A stretch of DNA of 64,000 bases from NCBI RefSeq assembly GCF_000732725.1, contig NZ_JPNB01000003.1, positions 310,001 to 374,000 on the forward strand, in the 5' to 3' direction. The position numbers were made by a program, and so were the translations under genes. Shown piece by piece: positions 1 through 10,114 of the stretch; position 1 is the first letter of the stretch; each line of letters begins with the position of its first letter. A model generated the notes under the pieces. It searched no databases and was not told the origin of the DNA. It was given only the letters and a program-made list of their open reading frames with translations. The DNA comes from Kineothrix alysoides (lineage in GTDB: Bacteria > Bacillota > Clostridia > Lachnospirales > Lachnospiraceae).

Positions 1-1296
<1,296 letters not shown>

Positions 1297-1322
1297 TCTT
1301 CCCTTTCAGGGCAGAAAAACGA

Positions 1323-1348
1323 GGAACCACCTTTTAGGAGGTGGTTCC
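1323..1348. terminator. Hairpin between convergent genes
   Basis: A perfect 9-bp stem (1323-1331 with 1340-1348) sits between the collagen-like gene and the convergent LytTR gene. On the minus strand a T5 run follows shortly after the stem, so it best fits a terminator for the minus-strand gene, possibly acting in both directions. Confidence 0.6.
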
Positions 1349-1373
1349 ATTACATACCTGCACATTGCCCGAC

Positions 1374-2096
1374 TCAAAAGCTTCTTTCCCTTTCTATCAG
1401 CTCACAATACCTATCCTTCACGAATCGCCTCCTATTCTCACTGACCGGAAGCTTCCTGCCATCCCTTATTTTAACGCAGGCCTTCAGCAGGCTCTTTATA
1501 TACATGGCATTCACGAGGAAGGATTGATGCGTGCGAATAAATTGGAATTGAGAATCCTTAAGTTCCTGCTCTATCTCGTTCATCTTCCCGAAAAAGCACT
1601 CTCTTCTGCCCTCTCCGGTATGAATAAAAATTTTTCTTCCCTGACTCTCAAAATATATGATGTACTCTAACGATATATTATGTACTTCCTTTTTGAAACA
1701 ATAAGTGAAGCAGGATGCACGTTCATAGGTTTTTAAATAGGCGTCTAAAAAGTAGCGTTCGAACAGCTCCTTATCTATCGGCTTATCCATAAACCGGAAG
1801 GTATCTACTTCGAACAGCCTTCTTATATATTTATCGTGACGGGAAACACAGATGATTAATGTATGCTTATTCATCGACCTGATTTCTCTCGCCGTATTAA
1901 TATCGTTTTCATCCTCTATATTTAAATAAATTAAATCGAACTTTTCTTCCGAATAAATGCTGTCCGTAAGCTTCTTTCCATCGAAAAATACATCGATATC
2001 CACAGAAACGTTATTTTCTTTCGCAATTTTGAGCAATAGACTTTCCATCTCCGATGTGAGGATTATTTCTTCATCACATACCGCTATCCTCATCAT
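1374..2096 (-). CDS. LytTR-family response regulator with Asn at the phospho-acceptor site
   Basis: About 240 aa. A receiver-like domain (residues ~1-115) is followed by a LytTR DNA-binding domain (~135-235), as in AgrA/VirR regulators. The receiver keeps the acidic pocket (CDEE near the N-terminus) and the late Lys (DKP). The position that should hold the phosphorylated Asp reads LNIED, i.e. Asn59 instead of Asp, so control by phosphorylation is doubtful. The ATG at 2094-2096, eight bases after AGGGG, is chosen because the domain begins at MMRIAV; an in-frame GTG at 2112-2114 follows AGGAG at short spacing and is possible. No histidine kinase is adjacent; the upstream neighbour is an XRE regulator. 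The target is unknown. Confidence 0.8.
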   Translation of the reverse strand: MMRIAVCDEEIILTSEMESLLLKIAKENNVSVDIDVFFDGKKLTDSIYSEEKFDLIYLNIEDENDINTAREIRSMNKHTLIICVSRHDKYIRRLFEVDTFRFMDKPIDKELFERYFLDAYLKTYERASCFTYCFKKEVHNISLEYIIYFESQGRKIFIHTGEGRRECFFGKMNEIEQELKDSQFQFIRTHQSFLVNAMYIKSLLKACVKIRDGRKLPVSENRRRFVKDRYCELIERERSF

Positions 2097-2138
2097 TTGT
2101 AGGTCCCCTCTCACAAATCTCCTGAAATGTGTGCGGTG

Positions 2139-2486
2139 CTATATCTTAACTAAAAGTCTTTCCATATATTCAAATATTCTCTTAAAAAGCTGGTCTCTCT
2201 GCTCCCTCGTGCTGTTAGCCATAAAAACATCCAAGTCGAAGCTGTCCTCCATTTCACCGATAATCAAATAGGTAGGATCGATGTTCAGCTTGTTATGAAG
2301 GATCTTCACCTTATACATAGGAAGCTCAGTGGCCCCCGTCTCATATCGTTTATAATGGCCTTCTGCCACACACAATATATCCGCAAACTCGTCCCTGGTA
2401 TAACCGAGGTTTTCCCGGATCTCACGCAAGCGCTCACCTATTTGAATATTCAATTCTTTTTCACTAACTGTCTTTTTAGCACCCAT
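2139..2486 (-). CDS. XRE-family HTH transcriptional regulator
   Basis: About 115 aa. A helix-turn-helix of the Cro/CI type occupies roughly residues 15-70 (IGERLREIRENLGYTRDEFA, then YKRYETGATELP), followed by a short acidic tail that probably dimerises. The ATG at 2484-2486 is chosen because GAGGTG lies just upstream; the longer reading frame to 2534 lacks such a site. It is transcribed towards the LytTR gene 42 bp downstream and probably shares a message with it. The target is not visible. Confidence 0.8.
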   Translation of the reverse strand: MGAKKTVSEKELNIQIGERLREIRENLGYTRDEFADILCVAEGHYKRYETGATELPMYKVKILHNKLNIDPTYLIIGEMEDSFDLDVFMANSTREQRDQLFKRIFEYMERLLVKI

Positions 2487-2630
2487 ATCACACCTCTTTA
2501 TAAAGAAGCATATCAATTTCCGGTCATTTTCCATAGCACATAATAGGCACTTATTTTAAACATCTTATATATTACTATTTCCAATTTTCATATATCCACA
2601 CATTTTATACATTTAGTATGGCTGCATACA

Positions 2631-2755
2631 GAACAAAAGTGTGCTTCACACATTCTAGTAGTCAAGTACTCTGGCTGCACAGCTTTTGTTCCGCGCGCGT
2701 TGCTGCGCATCTATTGGTTCTGTAATAGGAGTCTGTAATAGGAATCCTATTACAG
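2631..2755. repeat. Two-hairpin intergenic repeat, copy A
   Basis: Left hairpin: arms GAACAAAAG (2631-2639) and CTTTTGTTC (2683-2691). Then comes a GC-rich CCGCGCGCG...GCTGCGCATC segment, then a hairpin with 11-bp arms CTGTAATAGGA / TCCTATTACAG (2733-2755) whose left arm is duplicated in tandem. The same arrangement recurs at about 49495 and 55398. It lies between glgP and the XRE gene and codes for nothing recognisable. Confidence 0.7.
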
Positions 2756-2760
2756 AAAAA

Positions 2761-2801
2761 AGAGGGCGTCCTCGGTCTCATAGACCTTTGGGACGCCCTC
2801 T
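2761..2801 (-). terminator. Rho-independent terminator of glgP
   Basis: Perfect 11-bp GC-rich stem (AGAGGGCGTCC and its complement, 2761-2771 / 2791-2801). On the minus strand it is followed directly by a T-rich tract and lies 24 bp past the glgP stop. Confidence 0.85.
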
Positions 2802-2825
2802 TCAATCATATAGCGTTCTTATCTC

Positions 2826-5135
2826 TTATTTTAACTTCCAAATATCTCTGTTGTACTCATTAATCGTCCTGTCGGATGAGAAGAATCCCGCCTTTGCAAT
2901 ATTTGCAAGCATCATCTTCTTCCACTTCTGCCTATTTTCATAGTCCCCGAACATTCTATCCTTCGTCTCGATATATTCCTCCAGATCAAGAAGAGTCATA
3001 AACCAATCCTTGTTCAGAAGCTCGTTATAAAGTCTCTTCAGGTTCTCCTTATTTCCTCTTGCAAGAGCCTGCTTGCCCACGATGAAGTCCACGGCCTCTT
3101 TGATGACCGGACTCTTTTTATAATAATCCTTGGATACATAATCTGCCTTCGCATAGTGCTCGATTACGGCTTCCGACTTCTCACCGAATACGTATATGTT
3201 CTCATCGCCTACCAGTTCATTGATTTCTACATTTGCACCGTCCGAGGTACCGATAGTAACTGCGCCGTTCAACATAAATTTCATATTTCCGGTACCTGAG
3301 GCTTCCTTGGAAGCGAGGGATATCTGCTCGGATACGTCACATGCAGGAATCAGTTTCTCCGCATAGCTTACATTATAGTTTTCCACCATGAGGAGCGTCA
3401 TGTATGGACTTACCTCCGGATCATTATTGATGATATCCTGAAGCACTAAAAGCAAATGGATAATATCCTGCGCTATGATATATGCCGGTGCAGCTTTCGC
3501 ACCGAAAATGAAGGTGAGCGGTGTAGATGGCTTCTTGCCTCCTTTGATTTCCAGATATTTATGGATGATATAAAGTGCATTCATCTGCTGACGCTTATAC
3601 TCGTGAAGTCTCTTTATCTGGATATCAAAAATAGAATCCGGATTGAGTTCTACTCCTTCCGCCACCTTTACATATGCGGCAAGCTCTTTTTTCCTATTCA
3701 TCTTGATTTCAGCAAGTCTATCTAACACCTCTTGATCATCACTATAGCCAAGAAGCTTCTCAAGCTCGTTCGCATCCTTCTTATAGCCGTCGCCTATCAC
3801 TTGGGAAAGATATCCGGCCAGTTCTCTGTTACAGGATAAAAGCCATCTTCTGAAGGTGATTCCGTTTGTCTTATTATTGAATTTTTCAGGATAAATCTTA
3901 TAGAAATCATTGAGCTCCGTATCCTTTAAAATCTCCGTATGGATAGCGGCAACGCCGTTTACGGAAAAGCCGTAGTGGATGTCGATATGTGCCATATGCA
4001 CCCTTCCATCCTTGTCAATGATCTGAACCTCGGGGTTTTTGTATTTCGCTTTTACCCGCTTATCCAGCTCTTTGATGATCGGAACCAATTGGGGAACTAC
4101 CTTTTCCAAATATTTCAGCGGCCATTTTTCCAGCGCTTCCGCAAGAATCGTATGATTCGTATAAGCGCATGTCTTGCTTACTACCTCTATCGCTTCGTCC
4201 ATGGTAAATGCCTTCTCGTTTACCAAAATACGAATCAGTTCCGGGATTACCATCGTCGGATGCGTATCGTTAATCTGGATTACCGCATGATTATACAGCT
4301 TACGAAGGTCATATTTCTTCTCCTTCATCTCACGCAGGATGAGCTGAGCTGCGTTACATACCATGAAATACTGCTGATAGATACGAAGCAGGTTACCTGC
4401 TTCATCGGAATCATCGGGATATAAGAACAGCGTCAGATTCTTCTCGATTGCGTCCTTGTCAAAATCGATGCCTTCCTTTACGATGCTCTCATCCAGGGAC
4501 TCGATGTCGAACAGACGGAGCTTGTTCACGTCGTTGCCATAACCGACTACGTCGATATCATACAATCTCGAAGTCACCTTTCTCTTGCCAAAATACACGT
4601 CAAAGGTAACGTCCGTCTTCGTCAGCCATGAGCGCTCCTCTATCCAGTCATTCTTCTCAGCGGTCTGCAATTTGTTCTTGAAAACCTGCTTGAACAGACC
4701 GTAGTGATAATTGAGGCCGATGCCTTCTCCGGGCAGTCCGAGGGTGGCGATGGAATCGAGGAAGCACGCTGCAAGCCTGCCCAGTCCGCCGTTGCCGAGG
4801 GACGGTTCCGGCTCGATTTCCTCCATCCTCGCGATATCCTTTCCTTTCGACTTCAAAATAGAAGCAAGTTCATCATAAACACCCAGATTGATCAGGTTGT
4901 TGGACAATAGCTTTCCGATTAAAAATTCCGCGGAAATATAATAAATTTTCTTTTCTCCTGAAATCTGTCCTGATACTGCCATCAGTCTCTTGACAAGCTC
5001 TAGCAGGCAGAAATATACCTCGTGGTCAGTCAGTACCTCCACGTTCTTCTGAAACATCTCATTTGCCAGCTCTTCGAGCTGATGCTCCAGGTTGGACAAT
5101 AACACATCTCTTTTCATATTGGTTTGCTGCAACAT
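2826..5135 (-). CDS. glgP: Glycogen/starch/alpha-glucan phosphorylase (GT35)
   Basis: 769 aa. It cleaves alpha-1,4-glucan with phosphate to give glucose 1-phosphate, in the cytoplasm, with pyridoxal phosphate as cofactor. The PLP-lysine motif [10 protein letters not shown] is present, with Lys619 as the Schiff-base residue; the substrate/phosphate loop [15 protein letters not shown] is near residue 114. The length matches the shorter bacterial maltodextrin/glycogen phosphorylases without long inserts. The start is supported by GGAGGAG seven bases upstream. It is a single-gene unit with its own terminator. A perfect palindrome GAAAACGTTTTC about 70 bp upstream suggests control by the adjacent LacI-family protein. 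Whether glycogen or imported maltodextrin is the true substrate cannot be told. Confidence 0.95.
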   Translation of the reverse strand: MLQQTNMKRDVLLSNLEHQLEELANEMFQKNVEVLTDHEVYFCLLELVKRLMAVSGQISGEKKIYYISAEFLIGKLLSNNLINLGVYDELASILKSKGKDIARMEEIEPEPSLGNGGLGRLAACFLDSIATLGLPGEGIGLNYHYGLFKQVFKNKLQTAEKNDWIEERSWLTKTDVTFDVYFGKRKVTSRLYDIDVVGYGNDVNKLRLFDIESLDESIVKEGIDFDKDAIEKNLTLFLYPDDSDEAGNLLRIYQQYFMVCNAAQLILREMKEKKYDLRKLYNHAVIQINDTHPTMVIPELIRILVNEKAFTMDEAIEVVSKTCAYTNHTILAEALEKWPLKYLEKVVPQLVPIIKELDKRVKAKYKNPEVQIIDKDGRVHMAHIDIHYGFSVNGVAAIHTEILKDTELNDFYKIYPEKFNNKTNGITFRRWLLSCNRELAGYLSQVIGDGYKKDANELEKLLGYSDDQEVLDRLAEIKMNRKKELAAYVKVAEGVELNPDSIFDIQIKRLHEYKRQQMNALYIIHKYLEIKGGKKPSTPLTFIFGAKAAPAYIIAQDIIHLLLVLQDIINNDPEVSPYMTLLMVENYNVSYAEKLIPACDVSEQISLASKEASGTGNMKFMLNGAVTIGTSDGANVEINELVGDENIYVFGEKSEAVIEHYAKADYVSKDYYKKSPVIKEAVDFIVGKQALARGNKENLKRLYNELLNKDWFMTLLDLEEYIETKDRMFGDYENRQKWKKMMLANIAKAGFFSSDRTINEYNRDIWKLK

Positions 5136-5203
5136 ACTCTCTCCTCCTGTATCAGCGAAACATTTTCTCTATCTTTTCTTCTCTTACTAAGTAAGTTAAC
5201 ATA

Positions 5204-5218
5204 GGAAAACGTTTTCTG
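5204..5218. promoter_or_regulatory. LacI-type operator upstream of glgP
   Basis: GAAAACGTTTTC (5205-5216) is a perfect palindrome with the central CG typical of LacI/GalR/CcpA operators. It sits 70 bp upstream of the glgP start and downstream of the LacI gene stop. A near copy (GAAAGCGTTTTC) lies upstream of that LacI gene. Confidence 0.65.
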
Positions 5219-5262
5219 CAACTGTCATTTTTTACATTTTTTTCTTATAATTTTGTGTAATC

Positions 5263-6252
5263 TTAACAGATAATATCCATATACTTCATTCTTGCGATGG
5301 TATAACCGAGTATTTTTTCCCGTCCCTCTCCTCCGTTCATCAGATAATGGAGTTCCTCCACTGCGGCTGCAGACACTCCCGCAAAGTTCTGACTGATCGT
5401 GTTCATCTGTTTTCCGGCATAACCCATGAGCGTGATGCCGTCAAAGCCGCATACCGGACGGAAAATATCCATTTCCATAAGTGCCCGCATTGCACCGATT
5501 GCCATCAGATCCGAAGCGCACACTATCACATCCCTGTTCCTGGCAAACCGGAAGGTGATGTTTCTCGCCTGCAATTCCGAGAATTCCCCATGCTTGATCA
5601 GAAGATTCAGATCCATATCCTGAGCAAGGCGTTTGATCCCCTTTAAACGCTGCTCTGTCACATAACCATTTTTCTTTCCGGCAATATAAAGGATTTTTTT
5701 TGATTTATTTTCCACGATTGTCTTTTGGGCTACGTCATACTGAGCCTGCTCCTGATTCACCCATACGGTAGAAGTATTCGAATTGTAAAGAGGCGCGTCC
5801 ACCAGCACCACCTTGAATTCTTGTGCCGCAATCAGCTTCTGAAGCACCTTGTCCTCCTTGGACATTCCGTAAATGATGATTCCATGGATACTTTGTGCGT
5901 TCAAATATCTCGTTATCTCCTCCACGCTCTTATTTTCGAACATGGAAAAAAAGAAAGTAATAACGTCCAGCCCCATTTCCATCGCTTTATTGATGGCACC
6001 GGAAATATACTGCATGACAATCTCGTCGATTGCCTGCGTCTTCGTATTCAGGTTGAGCAGTAATGCCACCCTGCCGGATTGCTTGGAAGAAAGAGCCGCG
6101 GCAACAGAATTGGGAACAAAATTAAGCTCCTCTACCGCTTGATTTACCTTCCGCTTCGTCTCCTCACTGACGTTCGGATAGTGATTGAGTACCTTGGAAA
6201 CTGTGGATATGGCCACACCCGCATGCTTGGCAACGTCTTTAATCGATACCAT
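5263..6252 (-). CDS. LacI-family transcriptional regulator
   Basis: 329 aa, the normal family length. The N-terminal HTH with hinge helix is clear (SIKDVAKHAGVAISTVSKVL, then NFVPNSVAAAL), followed by a periplasmic-binding-protein-like effector domain. It lies directly upstream of glgP on the same strand, and operator-like palindromes stand before both genes, so local repression of glgP and autoregulation is the simplest model. The effector sugar is unknown. The effector domain ends rather short after a Gly-Arg-rich stretch (GGEGREKILGYTIARMKYMDIIC), but no frameshift is evident. Confidence 0.9.
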   Translation of the reverse strand: MVSIKDVAKHAGVAISTVSKVLNHYPNVSEETKRKVNQAVEELNFVPNSVAAALSSKQSGRVALLLNLNTKTQAIDEIVMQYISGAINKAMEMGLDVITFFFSMFENKSVEEITRYLNAQSIHGIIIYGMSKEDKVLQKLIAAQEFKVVLVDAPLYNSNTSTVWVNQEQAQYDVAQKTIVENKSKKILYIAGKKNGYVTEQRLKGIKRLAQDMDLNLLIKHGEFSELQARNITFRFARNRDVIVCASDLMAIGAMRALMEMDIFRPVCGFDGITLMGYAGKQMNTISQNFAGVSAAAVEELHYLMNGGEGREKILGYTIARMKYMDIIC

Positions 6253-6372
6253 AATCTACCTCTGCTTATAGTAATAAAAATAGTTGATTACAAACTAAAT
6301 AATTATTAATAATTTATACATTACCTATCGGAGCACTGAACATCTTATTCTCTGCTCCCCTTTGTAACTATG

Positions 6373-6396
6373 CTTTCCGATTCGGAAAGCGTTTTC
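6373..6396. promoter_or_regulatory. LacI-type operator upstream of the LacI gene
   Basis: GAAAGCGTTTTC (6385-6396) differs by one base from the palindrome before glgP. It overlaps a second inverted repeat, CTTTCC-GATTC-GGAAAG (6373-6389). Its position 120-150 bp upstream of the regulator start suggests autoregulation. Confidence 0.55.
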
Positions 6397-6410
6397 TATA
6401 ATTCTATAAT

Positions 6411-6439
6411 AAAAGAGTGATATTGTCTATCACTCTTTT
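6411..6439. terminator. Hairpin terminator after the ABC operon
   Basis: Perfect 10-bp stem AAAAGAGTGA / TCACTCTTTT, with A and T ends suitable for either direction. A second hairpin (9-bp arms, 6469-6477 / 6489-6497) lies closer to the end of the ABC gene at 6550. Confidence 0.6.
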
Positions 6440-6549
6440 CAAACTGTAATATATTATAATTTTCGGCAGGTAATTGCGAAACAAGTCTGCAATTACCCAA
6501 GTATCTTTATGATATCAAAAAAATACAGTGACCGTATCCTGCTAAGCGA

Positions 6550-8307
6550 TCAGATACTCCATCCAAGGCTTTCCTGCTGAATCGAATACAGCTTGTTATA
6601 TAATCCTTCCTTACCCAGCAATTCCTGATGTGTCCCCTGCTCAACTACTTCACCCTCGTTCATGACGATAATCTTATCCGCATCCACAATGGTACGCAGA
6701 CGATGCGCTATTACAATTACCGTTTTATTTTCGATTAATTTGCTGATCGCCTGTTGAATGTAAGATTCGCTTTCCGGGTCCAGGGAAGCCGTCGCTTCGT
6801 CCAGCAAGACGATAGGGGCGTCTTTCAACAATGCTCTTGCAATGGATAGACGCTGACGTTCTCCTCCGGATAACGTACTTCCGTTTTCACCGAGCAGCGT
6901 ATCATATCCGTCCGGCAGCTTATCTGCAAATTCATCGCAGCGCGCTGCCTTAGCCGCTGCAATCACCTGTTCTCTGGTCGCATTCATATTGCCGATGCGG
7001 ATATTGTTGTAAATCGTATCGTTAAACAGTACTACATCCTGGAAAACAATAGACATATAAGCCATCAGGTGCTCGGGATCCAAGGTTTTCACATTGACAC
7101 CGCCGATCGTAATACTCCCGCCGTCCACATCCCAGAACCTTGCGATCAGCCGGGATAAGGTACTTTTTCCGCTGCCTGAAGGTCCTACGAGAGCAGTGAT
7201 TCCTCCTGACTGGATCGATACGCTTACGTCCTTTATCGTCTCCCCTCCGCCTGCATTATAACTGAAGTTCACGTTTTTAAAGTCGATATCAAACTCCTTG
7301 AGCGGCGTCTCTGCGCCCTCCATAGGCGAGATATTCATCAGTGCACGCATTCTCTTTATGGCGATCTGATGATACAGGAGTTCGGGCAATAAGGTAAGCT
7401 CCGTTTGGATCGGTCCGTATATACGGGTAACGATCAAAAGGCACATCAGCAAAGGAATCAATTCAATCTGCCTGCCTGTCAGCAAAGTAATGCCGACAAA
7501 TACAGTAAGCCCCACACCTGCCTGCAGCACCACCTGTGCTCCGGTAATAAAGATTCCGGTACCGAATTCAAACTTTATCGCCAGATTGCGCATGGTACGC
7601 AAGGCTTTTTCTAAAGTTCCAAACCGTTCACCGTCCATATTACAGGCCTTGATCACCTTCAGCCCTTCAATGTACTCCTGCACCTGTTCCGAAGCGGCAA
7701 GCTTTGCATCCGCATGCCTTTTCCCCAGCTTTCTCTGCACGCCTCTGCTGCCAAGGATAATTAAAAACGCTATCGGCACAGAAATAAAGATGGCTATGCC
7801 CATGCGCCAGTCAAAAAATCCAATCATAATGCAGATAACGGTAATCGTTATGGCATTTGAAAACAACTGAGGATAAATATGGCTCAACACGTGCTCCGTA
7901 GTTGCCACGTCACCCATAAGGTTTGTTGTCAGCTCCGAAATGTCCTTCGAATTGAATACGCTCATCGGAAGCTTCCGGATATGCTCCGCCATGGAAGTAC
8001 GAGCATTTTCACTCTCCATATAAGATACGATATAAGTTTTTTTGTAATCATTTTTACTGCAAAGAAATACAATAAAAGCCGCTGCAATTCCAAATGCAAA
8101 AAGAATCCACAGCCTGTTCCAGGAAATCTCATCTCCTGTAAATGGTTTGATCAATTCCATAATGACCTCCAGCATCACGATCGTGGGAAGCATCATAGAA
8201 AAATTAGTAAATGTGCAGGCTGCGATTGCCTTTTTCAAGTCCTTATAACCTTTGTCCGTCAGCATCAGTGCATCCTGCAGGCGCGGAAGCTTTTTCTTAT
8301 CAGGCAT
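6550..8307 (-). CDS. ABC transporter, fused permease-ATPase (half-transporter B)
   Basis: 585 aa. An N-terminal six-helix transmembrane domain (about residues 25-310) is joined to an ATPase domain. The ATPase has Walker [10 protein letters not shown], signature LSGGERQR, Walker B IVLLDEATA and a late His in IVIAHRL. It overlaps the preceding gene by 8 bp, so the two half-transporters are translated together and likely form a heterodimer. Operon context (ECF S, EcfT, EcfA upstream) resembles loci where exporter-fold pairs of the YbtPQ/IrtAB kind act as metallophore importers; that role is inference only. A drug or lipid exporter is the alternative. Confidence 0.85.
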   Translation of the reverse strand: MPDKKKLPRLQDALMLTDKGYKDLKKAIAACTFTNFSMMLPTIVMLEVIMELIKPFTGDEISWNRLWILFAFGIAAAFIVFLCSKNDYKKTYIVSYMESENARTSMAEHIRKLPMSVFNSKDISELTTNLMGDVATTEHVLSHIYPQLFSNAITITVICIMIGFFDWRMGIAIFISVPIAFLIILGSRGVQRKLGKRHADAKLAASEQVQEYIEGLKVIKACNMDGERFGTLEKALRTMRNLAIKFEFGTGIFITGAQVVLQAGVGLTVFVGITLLTGRQIELIPLLMCLLIVTRIYGPIQTELTLLPELLYHQIAIKRMRALMNISPMEGAETPLKEFDIDFKNVNFSYNAGGGETIKDVSVSIQSGGITALVGPSGSGKSTLSRLIARFWDVDGGSITIGGVNVKTLDPEHLMAYMSIVFQDVVLFNDTIYNNIRIGNMNATREQVIAAAKAARCDEFADKLPDGYDTLLGENGSTLSGGERQRLSIARALLKDAPIVLLDEATASLDPESESYIQQAISKLIENKTVIVIAHRLRTIVDADKIIVMNEGEVVEQGTHQELLGKEGLYNKLYSIQQESLGWSI

Positions 8308-10114
8308 TTACGGTTCCCCCTTTCCCTTTCATTGTCCAGCTGGCTGTTTCATTATAGGTCTGCCACATCAGAGAATACTTTCCTCTTAGAGCCAGCAGTT
8401 CTTCATGGGTCCCCTCCTCCAGCACTTTTCCTGAGTCCATTACCACGATTTTATTGGCACTGCGGATGGTGGATAATCGGTGTGCAATAATTACCACAGT
8501 CTTATTATTCATCAGTTTTTCAAAAGCCTTCTGAATCAGATGTTCATTCTCGGGATCGGCAAATGCGGTAGCCTCATCCAACACGATCACCGGTGCATCT
8601 TTCACAATGGCTCGGGCTATTGCTACCCTTTGCTTTTCTCCGCCGCTTAAGTTCACCCCCTTCGTTCCAATCACGGTATCATAACCTTTGGGCAGCTTTA
8701 AAATAAATTCATGGCATTGGGCCGCCCTGGCAGCCTCTACAATCTGCTCATCGCTGGCCGTGGGATTACCCAGGCGTATATTATCCCTGATGCTCTGCTT
8801 AAACAGAAATACATCCTGGAATACAAAGCTTACCTGCTCCATCAAATAAGAGGTGTTCATTTCCCGCACATCTACTCCGCCAAGAAGGAGAGCTCCGTCC
8901 GTCACATCAAAAAAGCGGGGAATGAGATGCGCAACCGTGCTCTTGCCGCCGCCGGACGCTCCGACGATAGCAGTAACCTCACCTTGCCTTGCAATAAATG
9001 ACACTCCGTTAAGCGCTTTCGTTTCCTTAGACTTGTCATAAGAAAAGGATACATTCTGAAACTCCACATCATAACTGTCAACGCCTCTTGCTATTGCCGG
9101 CTGGGACATCACGGGCTCTGCCAGCAGAGCGTCCATAGCTTCCACTCCATTCAAGATACGTATACTGTTGGAGTTAACATACATTACTTTCATCAGAATA
9201 CCCGCTATGGCCGGTACAAAAATCAAGTAGAAAATCATCGTTGCAGCAAATCCGGTATAATCTGATGTATTCATTCCAATCAATATACCCACCGGAAGAA
9301 TAAAAAGATAAATATTATTAATAAGCGTCGTAAAACCAGAGAAGGAATTCTCCCAGCTTAAGGTGTAAGGTATTACCATACTGGTATATTCCTTAATGGT
9401 ATCGTGCAGGCGACGGAAGGAATATACCGTCTGTTTAAAGGCCTTTACCACAGCGATACCTCTTATATACTCTACAGAGGCATTATTCATGTTTTCCAGA
9501 GATTTCTGATACTGGCTCATCATCTTCTTAGCGCCCTCATTGCCATACATCGATGCCTGCAGTACAAAAGAAAGAATCACTCCTGCCATAGCTGCCAACC
9601 CGAAACGCCAGTCCACTGCCAGTAATATTACCACCATTACTACCGGAGCCACGAACGCCGCAACGATATCCGGAAGCTGGTGCGCGATGAATTCCTCAAT
9701 CTTTTCAATATTCTCATCCATGATCTTTCTTAATTTTCCGCTTCCCACGAGGATGTGAAATCCTAAAGGTACTTTCGCAAGATGAGTGGCGAAGTTTACT
9801 TTAAGCTCATACAAGGTGCCAAACGCAGCCAAATGAGAGCAGGATAAGGCTCCGAAGTAAAAGAGGATATTAAGTACTACTCCTCCGAAAGCCATCCCTC
9901 CATAGCGGAGAGATGCAGCGGCATCCAGAGAATCTACCCTGGGCCAAACGCTTAGGATTTCCCTTACCATCAGGTAAATAGCGATATAAGGAATAAAGCT
10001 CGCGATCGAAGCCAGAGAGGATAGAACAACAGAACCGAGCATTAAAGGTTTCTTCGTGGCTGCCAGCTCAAGAAGACGTGCCATGCCGGTCTTAGAATTA
10101 TTTTTCTGTTTCAT
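8300..10114 (-). CDS. ABC transporter, fused permease-ATPase (half-transporter A)
   Basis: 604 aa. Same architecture as its neighbour: six membrane helices, then an ATPase with Walker A GASGGGKST, signature LSGGEKQR and Walker B VIVLDEATAF. The ATG at 10112-10114 is chosen because it overlaps the EcfA stop as ATGA and has GGGAG upstream; the longer frame to 10150 runs into the EcfA coding end. It is coupled in translation both upstream and downstream, and likely pairs with the gene at 6550. The substrate is unknown. Confidence 0.85.
   Translation of the reverse strand: MKQKNNSKTGMARLLELAATKKPLMLGSVVLSSLASIASFIPYIAIYLMVREILSVWPRVDSLDAAASLRYGGMAFGGVVLNILFYFGALSCSHLAAFGTLYELKVNFATHLAKVPLGFHILVGSGKLRKIMDENIEKIEEFIAHQLPDIVAAFVAPVVMVVILLAVDWRFGLAAMAGVILSFVLQASMYGNEGAKKMMSQYQKSLENMNNASVEYIRGIAVVKAFKQTVYSFRRLHDTIKEYTSMVIPYTLSWENSFSGFTTLINNIYLFILPVGILIGMNTSDYTGFAATMIFYLIFVPAIAGILMKVMYVNSNSIRILNGVEAMDALLAEPVMSQPAIARGVDSYDVEFQNVSFSYDKSKETKALNGVSFIARQGEVTAIVGASGGGKSTVAHLIPRFFDVTDGALLLGGVDVREMNTSYLMEQVSFVFQDVFLFKQSIRDNIRLGNPTASDEQIVEAARAAQCHEFILKLPKGYDTVIGTKGVNLSGGEKQRVAIARAIVKDAPVIVLDEATAFADPENEHLIQKAFEKLMNNKTVVIIAHRLSTIRSANKIVVMDSGKVLEEGTHEELLALRGKYSLMWQTYNETASWTMKGKGGTVNA

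Noticed and set aside
1341-1670. 109-aa plus-strand ORF
   Set aside because: Antisense to the LytTR gene, starts inside a terminator hairpin region, no domain or translation signal.
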